From assembly GCF_036924535.1 (NCBI RefSeq), contig NZ_JAZHRT010000001.1, positions 2,852,001-2,916,000 on the forward strand: a stretch of 64,000 bases of DNA, read 5' to 3'. Each line of letters begins with the position of its first letter. Position 1 is the stretch's first letter. Made by a program: the position numbers and the translations under genes. The notes under the pieces are model-generated. The model was not told where the DNA came from. It did no database searches and saw only the letters and a list, made by a program, of their open reading frames with translations. Source of the stretch: Bradyrhizobium sp. AZCC 2262. Its GTDB lineage: Bacteria > Pseudomonadota > Alphaproteobacteria > Rhizobiales > Xanthobacteraceae. Of this stretch, positions 1 to 9,070 are shown piece after piece.

Positions 1-305
1 TCGCCCTCTTTGACGAATTTGCCTTCCTGGAAAGCGATCCGGTTGATCTGGCCATCGACGCGGGTCCGGACCACGACGGTGTTGAAGCCTTGCACCGTTC
101 CAAGGCCGGTCAGATAGACCGGAAAATCGGCTTTTTCGACCGGGGCGATTTTTACGGGGACAGCAATCGCGGCCGGTGCACGCTTCCGGGCATTCTCGGC
201 CAGTGCGGCACGCTCGTCGCCGTGGAAACGCAGCCACCCGAAATAGCCGAGCCCCGCGACCAATGCGGCCAGCAACACCCAACGGATTGTGCGCGACTTC
301 GACAT
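1..305 (-). CDS. Efflux RND/Emr-type periplasmic adaptor subunit, N-terminal part (runs off window)
   Basis: Only the first 101 codons are present; the gene leaves the window at base 1. It starts at the ATG complementary to 303-305. The N-terminus is basic (MSKSRTIRW), followed by one hydrophobic anchor (about residues 9-24), then a segment with [18 protein letters not shown] and EGKFVKEGD. That is the membrane-proximal strand and biotinyl-lipoyl-like start typical of HlyD/AcrA membrane fusion proteins. Such proteins link an inner-membrane pump to an outer-membrane channel. The gene is divergent from a marR gene at 470, so drug- or phenolic-responsive control is likely (inference). The pump subunit should lie to the left of the window. 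Confidence 0.8.
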   Translation of the reverse strand, partial: MSKSRTIRWVLLAALVAGLGYFGWLRFHGDERAALAENARKRAPAAIAVPVKIAPVEKADFPVYLTGLGTVQGFNTVVVRTRVDGQINRIAFQEGKFVKEG

Positions 306-388
306 GCAAGCTTCTTGGGTTCGGAAGACAAGTAATGGGTGATCAAAACAGTTCCCTGCGAAGCCCGATATAATATGCGTGCACTTAA

Positions 389-400
389 TGTGTAAACACA
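389..400. promoter_or_regulatory. Candidate MarR operator in the divergent adaptor/marR intergenic region
   Basis: A perfect inverted repeat, TGTGT-AA-ACACA, lies midway between the divergent starts at 305 and 470. A TATAAT-like box is nearby at 369-374. MarR dimers bind short palindromes in such positions, so it is a reasonable operator candidate, but the arms are only 5 bp. Confidence 0.4.
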
Positions 401-469
401 CTATAACTTGAGGAATCCTAAACAATTGGAAAGGTTTGGGGCCGCCACTCAGCGGACCATCTTATTCAA

Positions 470-931
470 ATGACGCTCGATTTGAAACGCAGGTTGATCG
501 CCCAACTCGTCGAGAGTTCGCGGCTGCTGCGCAATTACATCGACAATCGCGCCAAGGGACGTGGCACGACGCGCGCACAGTGGATCGTGCTGTTTCGCCT
601 GCGGCAGCAGGAGGGGCTTTCGCAGGTCGATCTTGCCGATGTGCTGGAACTGCAGCCGATTTCGCTTGTGCGTTTGCTCGATCGCCTGGTCGAACACGGA
701 CTGCTGGAGCGTCGGCCCGATCCTAAAGACCGTCGCGCCAACCGCCTGTTCCTGACCGAGGGCGGCCGTCAGCTTGTCGACGACCTCGACAGTCTGCGCG
801 ACGCGATTGCATCGGATGTGCTCCGCGATATTCCGGACGAAGCGATCCAGGCGAGCCTCGACACGCTGGTCGACGTCAAGGAACGCCTCAAGGGTCTCGG
901 CGAGGCTTCGGATACGATCGTCGCCAAGTAG
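470..931 (+). CDS. MarR-family transcriptional regulator
   Basis: 153 residues, the usual MarR length. The winged-helix core is visible: TRAQWIVLFRL, then LSQVDLADVLELQP as the helix-turn-helix, SLVRLLDRLVEHGLLER as the recognition region, and the wing with DPKDRRANRLFLTEGG. MarR proteins are dimers whose DNA binding is released by small phenolic or drug-like ligands. The gene is divergent from the efflux adaptor at 1-305, and the likely role is repression of that pump (inference from position). A short palindrome at 389-400 is a possible operator. The ATG at 470 is used because the HTH then begins at the usual distance; no strong ribosome-binding site is seen. Confidence 0.88.
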   Translation: MTLDLKRRLIAQLVESSRLLRNYIDNRAKGRGTTRAQWIVLFRLRQQEGLSQVDLADVLELQPISLVRLLDRLVEHGLLERRPDPKDRRANRLFLTEGGRQLVDDLDSLRDAIASDVLRDIPDEAIQASLDTLVDVKERLKGLGEASDTIVAK

Positions 932-1056
932 CGCCGGGCGATCGCCTCTCGACGGCAGCCTGACCTCGTCCAGTTTGAGTAGCCCAAATTCGAAACGGTT
1001 GAAACGCGATTGGATGTCGTCCATATCGCGCTCACCACGTCGCGAAATCGGAGTGC

Positions 1057-1299
1057 ATGATGGACGAACTGAACGGACGCATGATGGCGTGCCAGATTCT
1101 GATCACGGGACTGATCGCGCGCGTCGCGAACGATTCGCCCGATCCCTTGCGCTTCCTCACCGACTTCCGCGATGAGATCAAAGCCGTCGTGAAGGGAGTC
1201 AACATCACCGGCATGGACAACACCGATCGCGTCCGTCAGGTCGCGCAATCGACGGTCGATGAATTGTTTTCGCTGATGAAGCCGCCGAGCACAGATTGA
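1057..1299 (+). CDS. Small conserved-looking protein of unknown function
   Basis: 80 residues, mildly acidic, with alternating hydrophobic and charged residues suggesting a small helical protein (DELNGRMMACQILITGLIARVA, then a C-terminal helix with VRQVAQSTVDELFSLM). No known domain is recognised and there is no signal peptide or membrane helix. It starts with two adjacent ATGs (1057 or 1060). It is on the same strand as marR, 125 bp behind it, so it may be co-transcribed or have its own promoter. Third-codon G/C bias agrees with real coding sequence. Confidence 0.6.
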   Translation: MMDELNGRMMACQILITGLIARVANDSPDPLRFLTDFRDEIKAVVKGVNITGMDNTDRVRQVAQSTVDELFSLMKPPSTD

Positions 1300-1356
1300 T
1301 GGTCGCGAAAGTGACGGTGCAACTTATGCCCGATTTTACGGCGTTTCTTTCATCTC

Positions 1357-1441
1357 TTTAGAACGTTTACAAAGTAACTTTAGAACCATTTCAAACTACA
1401 GTTTAGAACGCTTTCAAACTGTAGATTAGAATCTCTTTCAA
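1357..1441. promoter_or_regulatory. Four tandem iron-box-like (ICE/Irr-type) repeats upstream of the siderophore receptor
   Basis: Four direct repeats begin at 1357, 1379, 1402 and 1425, spaced 22, 23 and 23 bp. The first three read TTTAGAA-N3-TT(A/T)CAAA; the fourth is the weaker ATTAGAA-N4-TTTCAAC. From memory, the rhizobial iron control element bound by Irr has the half-site TTTAGAA with an inverted TTCTAAA three bases away. The left arm here is exact three times and the right arm is degenerate (5 of 7). Spacing near two helical turns would put all four on one DNA face. The array ends about 130 bp before the receptor start, so it probably controls the whole iron operon. Confidence 0.6.
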
Positions 1442-1571
1442 CTCGTTGGAATCAAACGAGGTGTTGCCGTAATCACATTGACCCGAATTTCTTCGCCCGA
1501 TAGCACCCAATGGGACGGATCGTCGCGCGACAAATATGCGCACGAGCCGAAAATTCATTCTGGGGCGCGTC

Positions 1572-4139
1572 ATGAACAAAGCAAAAGCACCGAGGTCGCT
1601 ACGTTTCGAGGTGGCGGTCAACTCGGTCGGTCAGACGGTTGAAAACAATTCCGGCAAGAAGGTTTCCGCCGTTGCGGGCCTCATTGCGGTGGCGTCGTTT
1701 TCCGGCGCCGAAGCGCAGCAACCCAACCTCCCGCCGGTGACGGTCGATGCCCCGGTCGCTCGCCCGCGTCCTGCTGCGTCGAAACCTTCGCCGGACCAGG
1801 TCCGCGCCCGGACTGCGTTGCGCCGTGCCGCGCGCCGCACGCAGCCGGCGCAGGTCGCCGCCGTGCCGTTTCCCAATGCGGGCGGACTGCCCGCAGATCG
1901 CGATCCCTACGCCAATCCGAACGCGCCCTACATGGCCACCCGGGTGCAGGCGTCAGGCAAGTTTCCCGAGCCGATCGTCAACACGCCGAAATCGATCACG
2001 GTGCTGACCAAGGACGTGCTGGCGGACCAGAATTCGACCACGCTGAAATCGGCCGTGCTGAACACGGCTGGCGTGACGCTCGGCACCGGCGAGGGCGGCA
2101 ATGCTTTCGGCGACCGGTTCTTCATCCGCGGCTTCGATGCCCGCAACGACATCTTCCTCGACGGCATGCGCGATGCCGGCGTCAGCGTTCGCGAAAACTT
2201 CTTCACCGAGCAGGTCGAAATCCTGCGTGGCCCGGGCTCGACATTTGCGGGCCGCGGCACCACCGGCGGCGCGATCAACATCGTCACCAAGCAGGCGACG
2301 GCCGAGAAGAGCTTCTACAATATGGACACCACGTTCGGCACCGACCACACCAAGCGGGTCGTGCTCGACGTCAACCAGGTGATCAGCCCGACGCTGGCGA
2401 TTCGTGCCGGTGGCCTGTTCCAGGATGCAGGCGTCGCCGGCCGCGACTACATCAAGGACGACCGCGACGGCGGCTTCGTTGCGGCGAAGTGGACCCCGCT
2501 CGACACCGTGAAGCTTTACGCGAACTACATTCACACCAACCTGCACGGACTGCCCGATTTCGGCGTGCCGTACTATCGGCCCGGTTCGCCCAATCCGGGT
2601 CCGGGCAATTTCTACCCGACCAAGGCAGGCGGCCCGTATCCTGATTTCGGCGTCAGCCGCAACAATTTCTACGGCCTCGTCAACCGCGACTATTACAGCA
2701 TCAAGCAGGACATCGGCACGGTCGGCGGCGAGGTCTCGATTACCCCCGATCTGACGCTGAGCAACAAGACCAGATTCCAGCGTTCGGTTCTCGATTACAT
2801 CGGAACGCTTCCGGAAGCCCCGGTCGATAACGGCAAGACCCTCAGCCTCAATCCGCAGAGCCGCTATCAGGTTACCGAAAACATCGCCAACCAGACCGAG
2901 GCGATTTACAAATCCTACATTGGCGGCTGGAAGAACACGACGACGGGCGGCGTCGAAGTTTCGCGCGAGATCGCCAGCATCGACAAATTTGCGGGCCTCA
3001 GTTCCGAAGCGCTGCCGGGCGGAAATCCCGGCGGTAACATCGTCGGAGCCAGCATCTACTATCCGCAATTCACCTTTGCGAACACTGGCGGCAATCCGCA
3101 GTTGGCCGGCCTGCCGACCAAGATCGCCATCGACACCACCAGCGCGTATGTCATCAACACCTCCAATTACAACGACTTCGTCATCCTCAATGGCGGCATT
3201 CGCTATGATGACTACAACATCAAGGCCGCCGGCTTTGGTACGAAGAATGGCGTGCCGAACGTCTGGAACAACCAGGAACAGAATTACGGGCTGCCGAACT
3301 TCAACCTCGGTATCGTCCTCAAGCCGATGCCGATCGCAAGCGTCTATGCTGCCTATGCGACCTCCTCCAATCCGGTCGGCGCCGAGTTTGACGGCACCAG
3401 CGCCCAATATGGCGGGCTGGCGCCATCGCTGAACGGCAATCCCAATCAAATCTTCGGGCCTGAAAAGAACAAGGCGATCGAAATCGGCACCAAATGGGAG
3501 CTGTTCGACCGGCGGCTGCTGCTGACCGCGGCGTTATTCCAGACCGAGAAGGAAAACGCGCGCGAGTCACAAAATATTGCCAATGCAGGTGCTGCGACGG
3601 CAACGTGTCCCTATCCTGCCAACACAACGGGCACAGTGTCCTGCATCTCCGCGGGCGCGGCCTATCGTATCCGGGGCATCGACCTCGGCATCGGCGGCAA
3701 GATCACCGACAAATGGAGCGTGTTCGGCGGCCTGGTGCTGATGCAGTCGGAGGTGACGAAATCACTGGTCCCGTCGCCGCAGCCGCTGCTGTTCCCGACC
3801 AATGTCGGGCTGAAGCTCGCCAACGTCGCGCATCAGTCGTTCAGCCTGCTGAGCAAGTATCAGCTTACGGACGTCTGGGAGATCGGCGCTCAGGCCGTGT
3901 ACCGCTCCGAGATGTACGGCGGAACGTTCCTCGCTGCGAACCAGGGCACGTCGATCCCGAGCTTCTGGCGCTTCGATACCTTCGTGGAAGCCAAGATCGA
4001 CAAGAACTGGACGGCAAAACTGTTCGTCGCCAATATCACCAACAAGCTCTACTACGATGCGCTCTATCAAAGCGCGACGCCGTTCGTGTTCGTCGCGCCG
4101 GGCCGCAGCGTGAGCATGGTGATCTCGGCGCGGTTCTAG
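1572..4139 (+). CDS. TonB-dependent siderophore (catecholate-type) outer-membrane receptor
   Basis: 855 residues from the ATG at 1572. An in-frame ATG at 1536 would add 12 residues but has no ribosome-binding site, whereas GGGG lies 7 nt before 1572. The export signal is long-leadered, with hydrophobic [14 protein letters not shown] ending near GAEAQ. A Pro/Ala/Arg-rich linker follows, then the plug domain ([47 protein letters not shown]). A 22-strand barrel follows and ends in the aromatic C-terminus VSMVISARF. It resembles the Fiu/PiuA group that imports ferric catecholates (family knowledge). It opens an operon with a PiuC-type hydroxylase and its own ExbBD-TonB motor, behind iron-box repeats at 1357-1441. 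Confidence 0.93.
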   Translation: MNKAKAPRSLRFEVAVNSVGQTVENNSGKKVSAVAGLIAVASFSGAEAQQPNLPPVTVDAPVARPRPAASKPSPDQVRARTALRRAARRTQPAQVAAVPFPNAGGLPADRDPYANPNAPYMATRVQASGKFPEPIVNTPKSITVLTKDVLADQNSTTLKSAVLNTAGVTLGTGEGGNAFGDRFFIRGFDARNDIFLDGMRDAGVSVRENFFTEQVEILRGPGSTFAGRGTTGGAINIVTKQATAEKSFYNMDTTFGTDHTKRVVLDVNQVISPTLAIRAGGLFQDAGVAGRDYIKDDRDGGFVAAKWTPLDTVKLYANYIHTNLHGLPDFGVPYYRPGSPNPGPGNFYPTKAGGPYPDFGVSRNNFYGLVNRDYYSIKQDIGTVGGEVSITPDLTLSNKTRFQRSVLDYIGTLPEAPVDNGKTLSLNPQSRYQVTENIANQTEAIYKSYIGGWKNTTTGGVEVSREIASIDKFAGLSSEALPGGNPGGNIVGASIYYPQFTFANTGGNPQLAGLPTKIAIDTTSAYVINTSNYNDFVILNGGIRYDDYNIKAAGFGTKNGVPNVWNNQEQNYGLPNFNLGIVLKPMPIASVYAAYATSSNPVGAEFDGTSAQYGGLAPSLNGNPNQIFGPEKNKAIEIGTKWELFDRRLLLTAALFQTEKENARESQNIANAGAATATCPYPANTTGTVSCISAGAAYRIRGIDLGIGGKITDKWSVFGGLVLMQSEVTKSLVPSPQPLLFPTNVGLKLANVAHQSFSLLSKYQLTDVWEIGAQAVYRSEMYGGTFLAANQGTSIPSFWRFDTFVEAKIDKNWTAKLFVANITNKLYYDALYQSATPFVFVAPGRSVSMVISARF

Positions 4140-4164
4140 ACAAATTCCAGGGGGTGCAGGTGGC

Positions 4165-4854
4165 ATGCTGATTTGCATCCCTGAGGTACTGAGCAAGGCA
4201 GATGTGGCGGATTTCCGCCGCATCATGGACGCCTCCGACTGGGAGGACGGCCGTTCCACCGCCGGCGCGCAATCGGCCCTGGTCAAGCGCAACGAGCAGC
4301 TTCCGCCGGACAGCGAGGTCGCGCGCACGCTCGGCAATCGCGTGCTTTCGGCGCTGACCGCCAGCCCGAGATTCATCTCGGCGGCGATCCCGCTGCAGAT
4401 CTTTCCGCCGCTATTTAATCGCTACGTGGCCTCCGGCGGGCACCATTTCGGCCTCCATGTCGACAACGCGGTGAGGGGAGATCGCCTCACGGGCTTGCGG
4501 ATCCGGACCGACCTGTCGGTGACGCTGTTTCTGTCGGAGCCGGACGAGTATGATGGGGGCGAGCTGGTGGTCGAGGATCTCTATGGTTCCCACGAAATCA
4601 AGCTCGCGGCCGGGGACCTCGTGCTTTATCCTGCGTCTAGTTTGCATCTGGTCACGCCCGTCACACGAGGTATGCGGGTGGCGTCTTTTTTCTGGCTGCA
4701 GAGCATGGTACGGGATGACCACGCCCGCAGTCTGATCTTTGATCTCGATACCTCGATCCAGGCCTTGGTGGAGCGACTGGGGCGAGACGACCCTGAAACG
4801 GTCAAATTGACCGGCATCTATCACAACCTGATCCGCTACTGGGCCGAAGTATGA
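4165..4854 (+). CDS. piuC: Fe(II)/2-oxoglutarate-dependent PKHD-type hydroxylase (PiuC/YbiX family)
   Basis: 229 residues, close to the family norm of about 226. The double-stranded beta-helix iron triad is visible as His98-x-Asp100 (in [11 protein letters not shown]) and His161 (in SSLHLVTPV), with Arg171 (in GMRVASFFW) placed to bind 2-oxoglutarate. The family sits beside siderophore receptors in many proteobacteria, but its substrate is not firmly known; a role in modifying or releasing ferric siderophores is suspected. It follows the receptor after 25 bp, and its stop overlaps the next start (ATGA), which indicates translational coupling to exbB. Cytoplasmic: no signal peptide is seen. 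Confidence 0.92.
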   Translation: MLICIPEVLSKADVADFRRIMDASDWEDGRSTAGAQSALVKRNEQLPPDSEVARTLGNRVLSALTASPRFISAAIPLQIFPPLFNRYVASGGHHFGLHVDNAVRGDRLTGLRIRTDLSVTLFLSEPDEYDGGELVVEDLYGSHEIKLAAGDLVLYPASSLHLVTPVTRGMRVASFFWLQSMVRDDHARSLIFDLDTSIQALVERLGRDDPETVKLTGIYHNLIRYWAEV

Positions 4855-5861
4855 AGAACATGTCTCTTTCTCGCGCGATGGCATTTACGGTGATTTCAGC
4901 GCTGGCGACGCTGTCGCTGGCGGCGCCGCTGTCGGCCCAGCAGGGCGCGGCTCCCGCTGTACCTTCCGCGCCCATTGCCCAACAAGCGCCCGCAGCTCAG
5001 CAACCGCCGGCCCAGTCCACACTCCCTCAATCAGCGCCCCCTCAAGCCACATCCCCTCAAGCCACGTTGCCTGCGCAGGCCACGCCGTCCCCGCTTGCAC
5101 CGGCGACGCCTGCCGCCGCACCGGCCGAAGGCGAGAACAAGGTAGCCAAGCTTGGCAAGGCGGCGATGTCCGAATTGTCGCCGTGGCTGATGTTCTGGAA
5201 TGCGGACATCATCGTCAAATCGGTGATGATCGGTCTCGCCTTCGCTTCGCTCGTGACCTGGACCATCTTCCTCGGCAAGATGGTCGAGATGACGGTAATC
5301 CGGCGCAGGCTGCGCGGCGCGCTCGTCAAGATCGGCGATGCGCGGTCGCTGGCTGAAGCGCAATTCGCGCTCGGCGCCAAGGGCAGCGTGCTGGCGTCCT
5401 TCCTGGCGGCAGCGATGCGCGAGGCGCGGCTGTCGGCGGGCATTTCAAGCGATGCCGGTATCAAGGAACGCGCCGCTTCGAGCTTTGCAGAAATCGTGCG
5501 CGCCGAGGCACGACGGATCCGGTTCGGCATGGGCCTGTTGGCGACGATCGGCGCGACATCGCCGTTCGTCGGACTGTTCGGCACGGTGTGGGGCATCATG
5601 AACAGCTTCATCGGCATCTCGAAATCGCAAACCACGAATCTTGCTGTGGTGGCGCCCGGCATCGCCGAAGCGCTGCTCGCCACCGCCCTGGGTCTGGTCG
5701 CCGCGATCCCTGCCGTCATCATCTACAATCACTTTGCGCGCGTCACCAAAGGCTACCTGGAACTGGTCAGCCGTGCCTCGGGCGCCGCGGGCCGGCTCCT
5801 GTCGCGCGATCTCGACCGCACCCATGTTAGCGGCCAGCACGTCCGTGGGGCAGCGGAGTAG
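4851..5861 (+). CDS. exbB: ExbB, proton-channel subunit of the TonB energising complex
   Basis: 336 residues, longer than Escherichia coli ExbB because of an N-terminal extension. That extension has a signal-like hydrophobic segment (about 10-28) and then a Pro/Ala/Gln-rich tract to about residue 95, probably periplasmic. The MotA/TolQ/ExbB core follows, with membrane segments near 120-142, 226-250 ([17 protein letters not shown]) and 268-293 ([22 protein letters not shown]). The start overlaps the end of piuC by 4 bp and exbD follows after 3 bp. ExbB pentamers with ExbD carry protons and drive TonB. The extension is common in alphaproteobacterial ExbB (recalled). Confidence 0.95.
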   Translation: MKNMSLSRAMAFTVISALATLSLAAPLSAQQGAAPAVPSAPIAQQAPAAQQPPAQSTLPQSAPPQATSPQATLPAQATPSPLAPATPAAAPAEGENKVAKLGKAAMSELSPWLMFWNADIIVKSVMIGLAFASLVTWTIFLGKMVEMTVIRRRLRGALVKIGDARSLAEAQFALGAKGSVLASFLAAAMREARLSAGISSDAGIKERAASSFAEIVRAEARRIRFGMGLLATIGATSPFVGLFGTVWGIMNSFIGISKSQTTNLAVVAPGIAEALLATALGLVAAIPAVIIYNHFARVTKGYLELVSRASGAAGRLLSRDLDRTHVSGQHVRGAAE

Positions 5862-5864
5862 ACG

Positions 5865-6335
5865 ATGGGCGCGTCGATCGCAGAACATGACGATGACGAC
5901 AGTGATTTCTCGGAGTCACACGAGATCAATGTCACGCCGTTCATCGACGTCATGCTGGTCCTCCTGATCATCTTCATGGTGGCGGCGCCATTGTCGACCG
6001 TCGATCTGCCGATTGACCTGCCGACGTCCACAGCGACCCCGCAAAAGAAGCCGGACAAGCCGACCTATGTCAGCATCAAGCCTGACCTCGCGATCGCGAT
6101 CGGGGAAAATTTCGTCAAGCGGGTCGATCTGGTCCGCTCGCTCGATGCGATGCCTGACGTCAAAAAGGATCAATTCATCTTCATACGTGCCGACCGCGGC
6201 GTGCCCTACGGCGAATTGATGGACGTGCTCGAAATTCTGCGCAACGGCGGCTACAAGATGCTCAAACTGACCGCGCTGGAGGGGGTTCCAGGCAGCACGA
6301 CCCCGCCTGCGGCAACCGACAATTCGAAGCCCTGA
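5865..6335 (+). CDS. exbD: ExbD, proton-channel partner of ExbB
   Basis: 156 residues with a short cytoplasmic N-terminus rich in Asp/Glu, one membrane helix (about 26-44), and a periplasmic domain. The key membrane aspartate is in NVTPFIDVML (Asp28), the protonatable residue of ExbD/TolR proteins. The periplasmic part contains the usual IRADRGVPYGELMDVLEILRNGGY stretch near residues 105-128. It sits 3 bp after exbB and 17 bp before tonB, so the three are co-translated as one motor complex. Confidence 0.96.
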   Translation: MGASIAEHDDDDSDFSESHEINVTPFIDVMLVLLIIFMVAAPLSTVDLPIDLPTSTATPQKKPDKPTYVSIKPDLAIAIGENFVKRVDLVRSLDAMPDVKKDQFIFIRADRGVPYGELMDVLEILRNGGYKMLKLTALEGVPGSTTPPAATDNSKP

Positions 6336-6352
6336 GCGACGGCGAGTAAGAC

Positions 6353-7099
6353 ATGTCGGACTTGGATGCCGGACAAAAGGCACCGCTGCGGCTCTGGGTG
6401 TTCGGAGCCGTCGGCGCGCTTTTGCTTCACGTCGGCGGGGCGGCGCTGGCGCTCGCCTATCTGCAGACCGACGAACCGCAAAACTCCATCGGCGACACCG
6501 GCATCGAGGTCGGCTACGAGCAGGCCGCAGTCCAGCGCGAGCAGACAGACCTGCCGCCGGGGCCCGACAGCGACGCTTCCCAGGCTTCGCCCCAGCTCGC
6601 CGAGCAGAAGGCCGAGGTCAAGGAATCCGAGCTGCCGCAGGACAAGCCGACCGAGACCGAGGAGGCGGACCGCGAGGTAACACCGAACGAGTCGAAGAAG
6701 CCGAAGGAAGACGATCCGAAGGTTGCTGCAGTGCAGACCCAGGCATCGACCGAATCTGTGGCGGCCGAGGCAACCGCGACGCCGGCCTCCATCGAGAAGG
6801 CGCGCCGCGAGCGGGCGAATTGGCAGACCGAACTGTTCCAGCATCTCGACCGGCACAAGCGTTATCCGAAAGAGCGCCAGCAAAAGACCGCGGAGATCTA
6901 TATCCGCTTCACGCTCGACCGGCTCGGCCACGTGCTTTCCGTCGACATCGAAAAAGGCTCGGGCGACAAGGTGTTTGACGACGCGGCGCTCGCGATGGTG
7001 CGCCGCTCCGACCCCGTGCCGGCGCCTCCGCCGCTGGTCGCGGATGAGGGGCTGAGCTTCACCCTGCCGGTGATCTTCCGCGTCAAGAACAAGGGCTGA
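6353..7099 (+). CDS. tonB: TonB energy-transducing protein
   Basis: 248 residues. One N-terminal membrane anchor (about 13-35) is followed by a long periplasmic spacer rich in Glu, Lys, Pro and Gln (about 45-150). The globular TonB C-terminal domain comes last, with YPKERQQKTAEIYIRFTLD, VLSVDIEKGSGDKVFDDAAL and a terminal FTLPVIFRVK strand. It spans the periplasm and pulls the TonB box of receptors such as the one at 1572-4139. As the last gene of the run, it completes a self-sufficient uptake system. The next gene is convergent. Confidence 0.95.
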   Translation: MSDLDAGQKAPLRLWVFGAVGALLLHVGGAALALAYLQTDEPQNSIGDTGIEVGYEQAAVQREQTDLPPGPDSDASQASPQLAEQKAEVKESELPQDKPTETEEADREVTPNESKKPKEDDPKVAAVQTQASTESVAAEATATPASIEKARRERANWQTELFQHLDRHKRYPKERQQKTAEIYIRFTLDRLGHVLSVDIEKGSGDKVFDDAALAMVRRSDPVPAPPPLVADEGLSFTLPVIFRVKNKG

Positions 7100-7146
7100 A
7101 GCCTTTTGCGTTTCCTTTCTGCGCGGCGTGGCCATGCGTACTTGAC

Positions 7147-7167
7147 CCTCTCCCGGACCGGAAGAGG
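7147..7167. terminator. Weak imperfect hairpin between convergent tonB and binding-protein genes
   Basis: CCTCTCCCGG and CCGGAAGAGG form an imperfect inverted repeat with one mismatch and almost no loop, in the 100 bp between two converging genes. No T-run follows on either strand. It may be a bidirectional terminator or a fragment of the CCTCTCCC-type intergenic repeat seen at 59903-60040. Confidence 0.25.
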
Positions 7168-7199
7168 AGGGAGTTGGCATCATCCGAAGATCGCGATCC

Positions 7200-8420
7200 T
7201 CAGGTCTTCTTCAGCATCGGACAGACGCTCTTCTCCAGCGGGATGAAGGCTTCCGCCGCTGGGATGGTGGCGACGAGGTTGTAGTAGTCCCACGGATATT
7301 TCGAATCCGCCGGCTTCTTTACCTCGAACAGATAGGCCGGGTGGATCTTGCGGCCATCGGCGCGGATCGAGCCCTTACCGAACAGCGGATCGTCGGTCGG
7401 CATTTCCTTCATCTTGGCGACCACCGCGCGGCCGTCATGCGGATTGCCGCCGAGTGCTTCCAGCGCCTTGAAGTAGTGGATCAAGGAGGAGTAGACGCCG
7501 GCCTGCACCATGGTCGGCGGATTCTTCTTGTATTTTTCGTTGAAGCGCTTGGTGAAGGCGCGGGTCTGGTCGTTCATGTCCCAGTAGAAGGTCTCGGTGA
7601 AGTTCAGCCCCTGCGCGACCTTCAGTCCGAGCGAATGAACGTCGGTGATGAACATCAGCATGCCCGCGAGCTTCTGCCCGCCGGCGACGATACCGAACTC
7701 TGCCGCCTGCTTGATCGAATTGGTGGTGTCGCCGCCGGCGTTCGCAAGCCCGATGATCTTGGCCTTCGAGCTTTGCGCCTGCAGCAGGAACGACGAGAAG
7801 TCGGCGTTGTTGAGCGGATGCTTGACGCCGCCGAGCACCTTGCCGCCATTGGCGACGACGACTGCAGCCGTATCGCGTTCGAGCGCATGACCGAAGGCGT
7901 AGTCTGCGGTGAGGAAGAACCAGGTATCGCCGCCGGATTTCACCAGCGCCTTGCCGGTGCCGTTGGCGAGCATCCAGGTGTCGTAGACCCAATGGATGGT
8001 GTTCGGCGAGCACTGCGCGCCGGTGAGATCTGATGACGCCGAGCCGGAGTTCAGGTTGACGACGTTCTTTTCCTTGGCGAGGTTGGCAATGGCGAGGCCG
8101 ACACCGGAGCTTGCGAGGTCGACGAACACGTCGACCTTCTCGACGTCGACCCACTGCTTGCCGATATTGGTGCCGACGTCGGGCTTGTTCTGGTGATCGG
8201 CCGAGATCACGTCGATCTTCCAGCCTTTGGCAAGAAGCCCGGAATCCTCGATCGCCATCTGCGCAGCGACGGCCGAGCCGGGGCCGCCGATATCAGCGTA
8301 AAGGCCGGACTGGTCGCCGAGACTTCCGACCTTGACGACCTTGTCGAGCGTTTGCGCAAACGCGCCGCTGGCAAGCACCAGGCTCGTGGTCATCACCAAG
8401 GCTGCAATGGATCGCTTCAT
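7200..8420 (-). CDS. Branched-chain amino-acid-type ABC transporter substrate-binding protein
   Basis: 406 residues with a clear Sec signal peptide (MKRSIAALVMTTSLVLASGAFA, cleaved near 22-23). The mature part is a type I periplasmic-binding fold of the LivJ/LivK/UrtA group: VKVGSLGDQSGLYADIGGPGS, ALERDTAAVVVANGG, NAGGDTTNSIKQAAEFG. A good Shine-Dalgarno (GGAGG) precedes the ATG at 8420. No permease or ATPase genes are adjacent, so it is an orphan binding protein, as is common in Bradyrhizobium. Family members bind amino acids, urea, or aromatic and aliphatic acids, so the ligand cannot be read from sequence. Confidence 0.9.
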   Translation of the reverse strand: MKRSIAALVMTTSLVLASGAFAQTLDKVVKVGSLGDQSGLYADIGGPGSAVAAQMAIEDSGLLAKGWKIDVISADHQNKPDVGTNIGKQWVDVEKVDVFVDLASSGVGLAIANLAKEKNVVNLNSGSASSDLTGAQCSPNTIHWVYDTWMLANGTGKALVKSGGDTWFFLTADYAFGHALERDTAAVVVANGGKVLGGVKHPLNNADFSSFLLQAQSSKAKIIGLANAGGDTTNSIKQAAEFGIVAGGQKLAGMLMFITDVHSLGLKVAQGLNFTETFYWDMNDQTRAFTKRFNEKYKKNPPTMVQAGVYSSLIHYFKALEALGGNPHDGRAVVAKMKEMPTDDPLFGKGSIRADGRKIHPAYLFEVKKPADSKYPWDYYNLVATIPAAEAFIPLEKSVCPMLKKT

Positions 8421-8594
8421 TTATCCTCCAGGATTTTTTGAACGTTTTGCTTGAAACCAGTGAGAATAGTATGCCCGGCCTTGCTTCGGCCGCCTAGCCG
8501 CTGCGGCAAACCGCTCGCGCGCGGAATATTCCGCCGCGCGGCCAATTCGAAAAACGCGAATGTGTGGGTATCTAACGAAGTGCTGCGAGAAGCG

Positions 8595-9026
8595 TCAGCG
8601 CCAGTAGTAGCGGATGCCGACATAGACCACGGCGAGGCAGGCAAAGATCAGCGCCACCGGAAGCCTTGGTTTTGTCGCCGGGCCGGACGCGGCGGCTTTG
8701 GGCCGCGGGGGCGGCCGCCGGAACGCGGTGACATTGCCGGTATCGGTGGCCGGCTCGCTCGCGCGCGAGGGAATTTCGGGGGGCGTTCCGGAGCCGCCCA
8801 TCTCGGCATAATAGCTCTTGTACATGAGCAGGATGGTGGCCTCGGAGGCCTCCGCCTCGGTCATTCTCGCCAGCAGCTGCCGGTAGCTTTCCAGAAAGCG
8901 CTGGGCTTCGGCGGGCAGGGCGGAGAACCCGTTGAGCTTGGCCAGCATTTTCCAGGTTGCGAAATCTGCCCTCGCACGGGTATCGGCGCGGCGTGCAATC
9001 AACATATCGGCAGCTTTTGTCGCCAT
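8595..9026 (-). CDS. Small protein with C-terminal membrane anchor, unknown function
   Basis: 143 residues. The first about 80 are helical and soluble (KMLAKLNGFSALPAEAQRFLESYRQLLARM). A Pro/Arg/Ala-rich linker follows (about 80-118), and one hydrophobic segment close to the C-terminus (PVALIFACLAVVYVGIRYYW) would make it a tail-anchored or single-pass protein. No known domain is recognised. It is 44 bp upstream of the metalloprotease gene on the same strand and may be in its operon. Confidence 0.65.
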   Translation of the reverse strand: MATKAADMLIARRADTRARADFATWKMLAKLNGFSALPAEAQRFLESYRQLLARMTEAEASEATILLMYKSYYAEMGGSGTPPEIPSRASEPATDTGNVTAFRRPPPRPKAAASGPATKPRLPVALIFACLAVVYVGIRYYWR

Positions 9027-9070
9027 GGCCCGGGGTCGGTTCTTCCCTGTATGCTGTTTCTATCTGAAGT

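Noticed and set aside
1357..1441. Possible CRISPR array
   Set aside because: Repeat units abut with no unique spacers of 30 bp or so and no cas genes are present; an operator array explains them better.
1953..3449. 498-residue open frame antisense to the siderophore receptor
   Set aside because: It lies wholly within a well-supported gene, has no ribosome-binding site or domain, and is typical of frames opened by high GC at third codon positions.
7147..7167. Strong terminator after tonB
   Set aside because: One mismatch, nearly no loop and no T-run; kept only as a weak hairpin.
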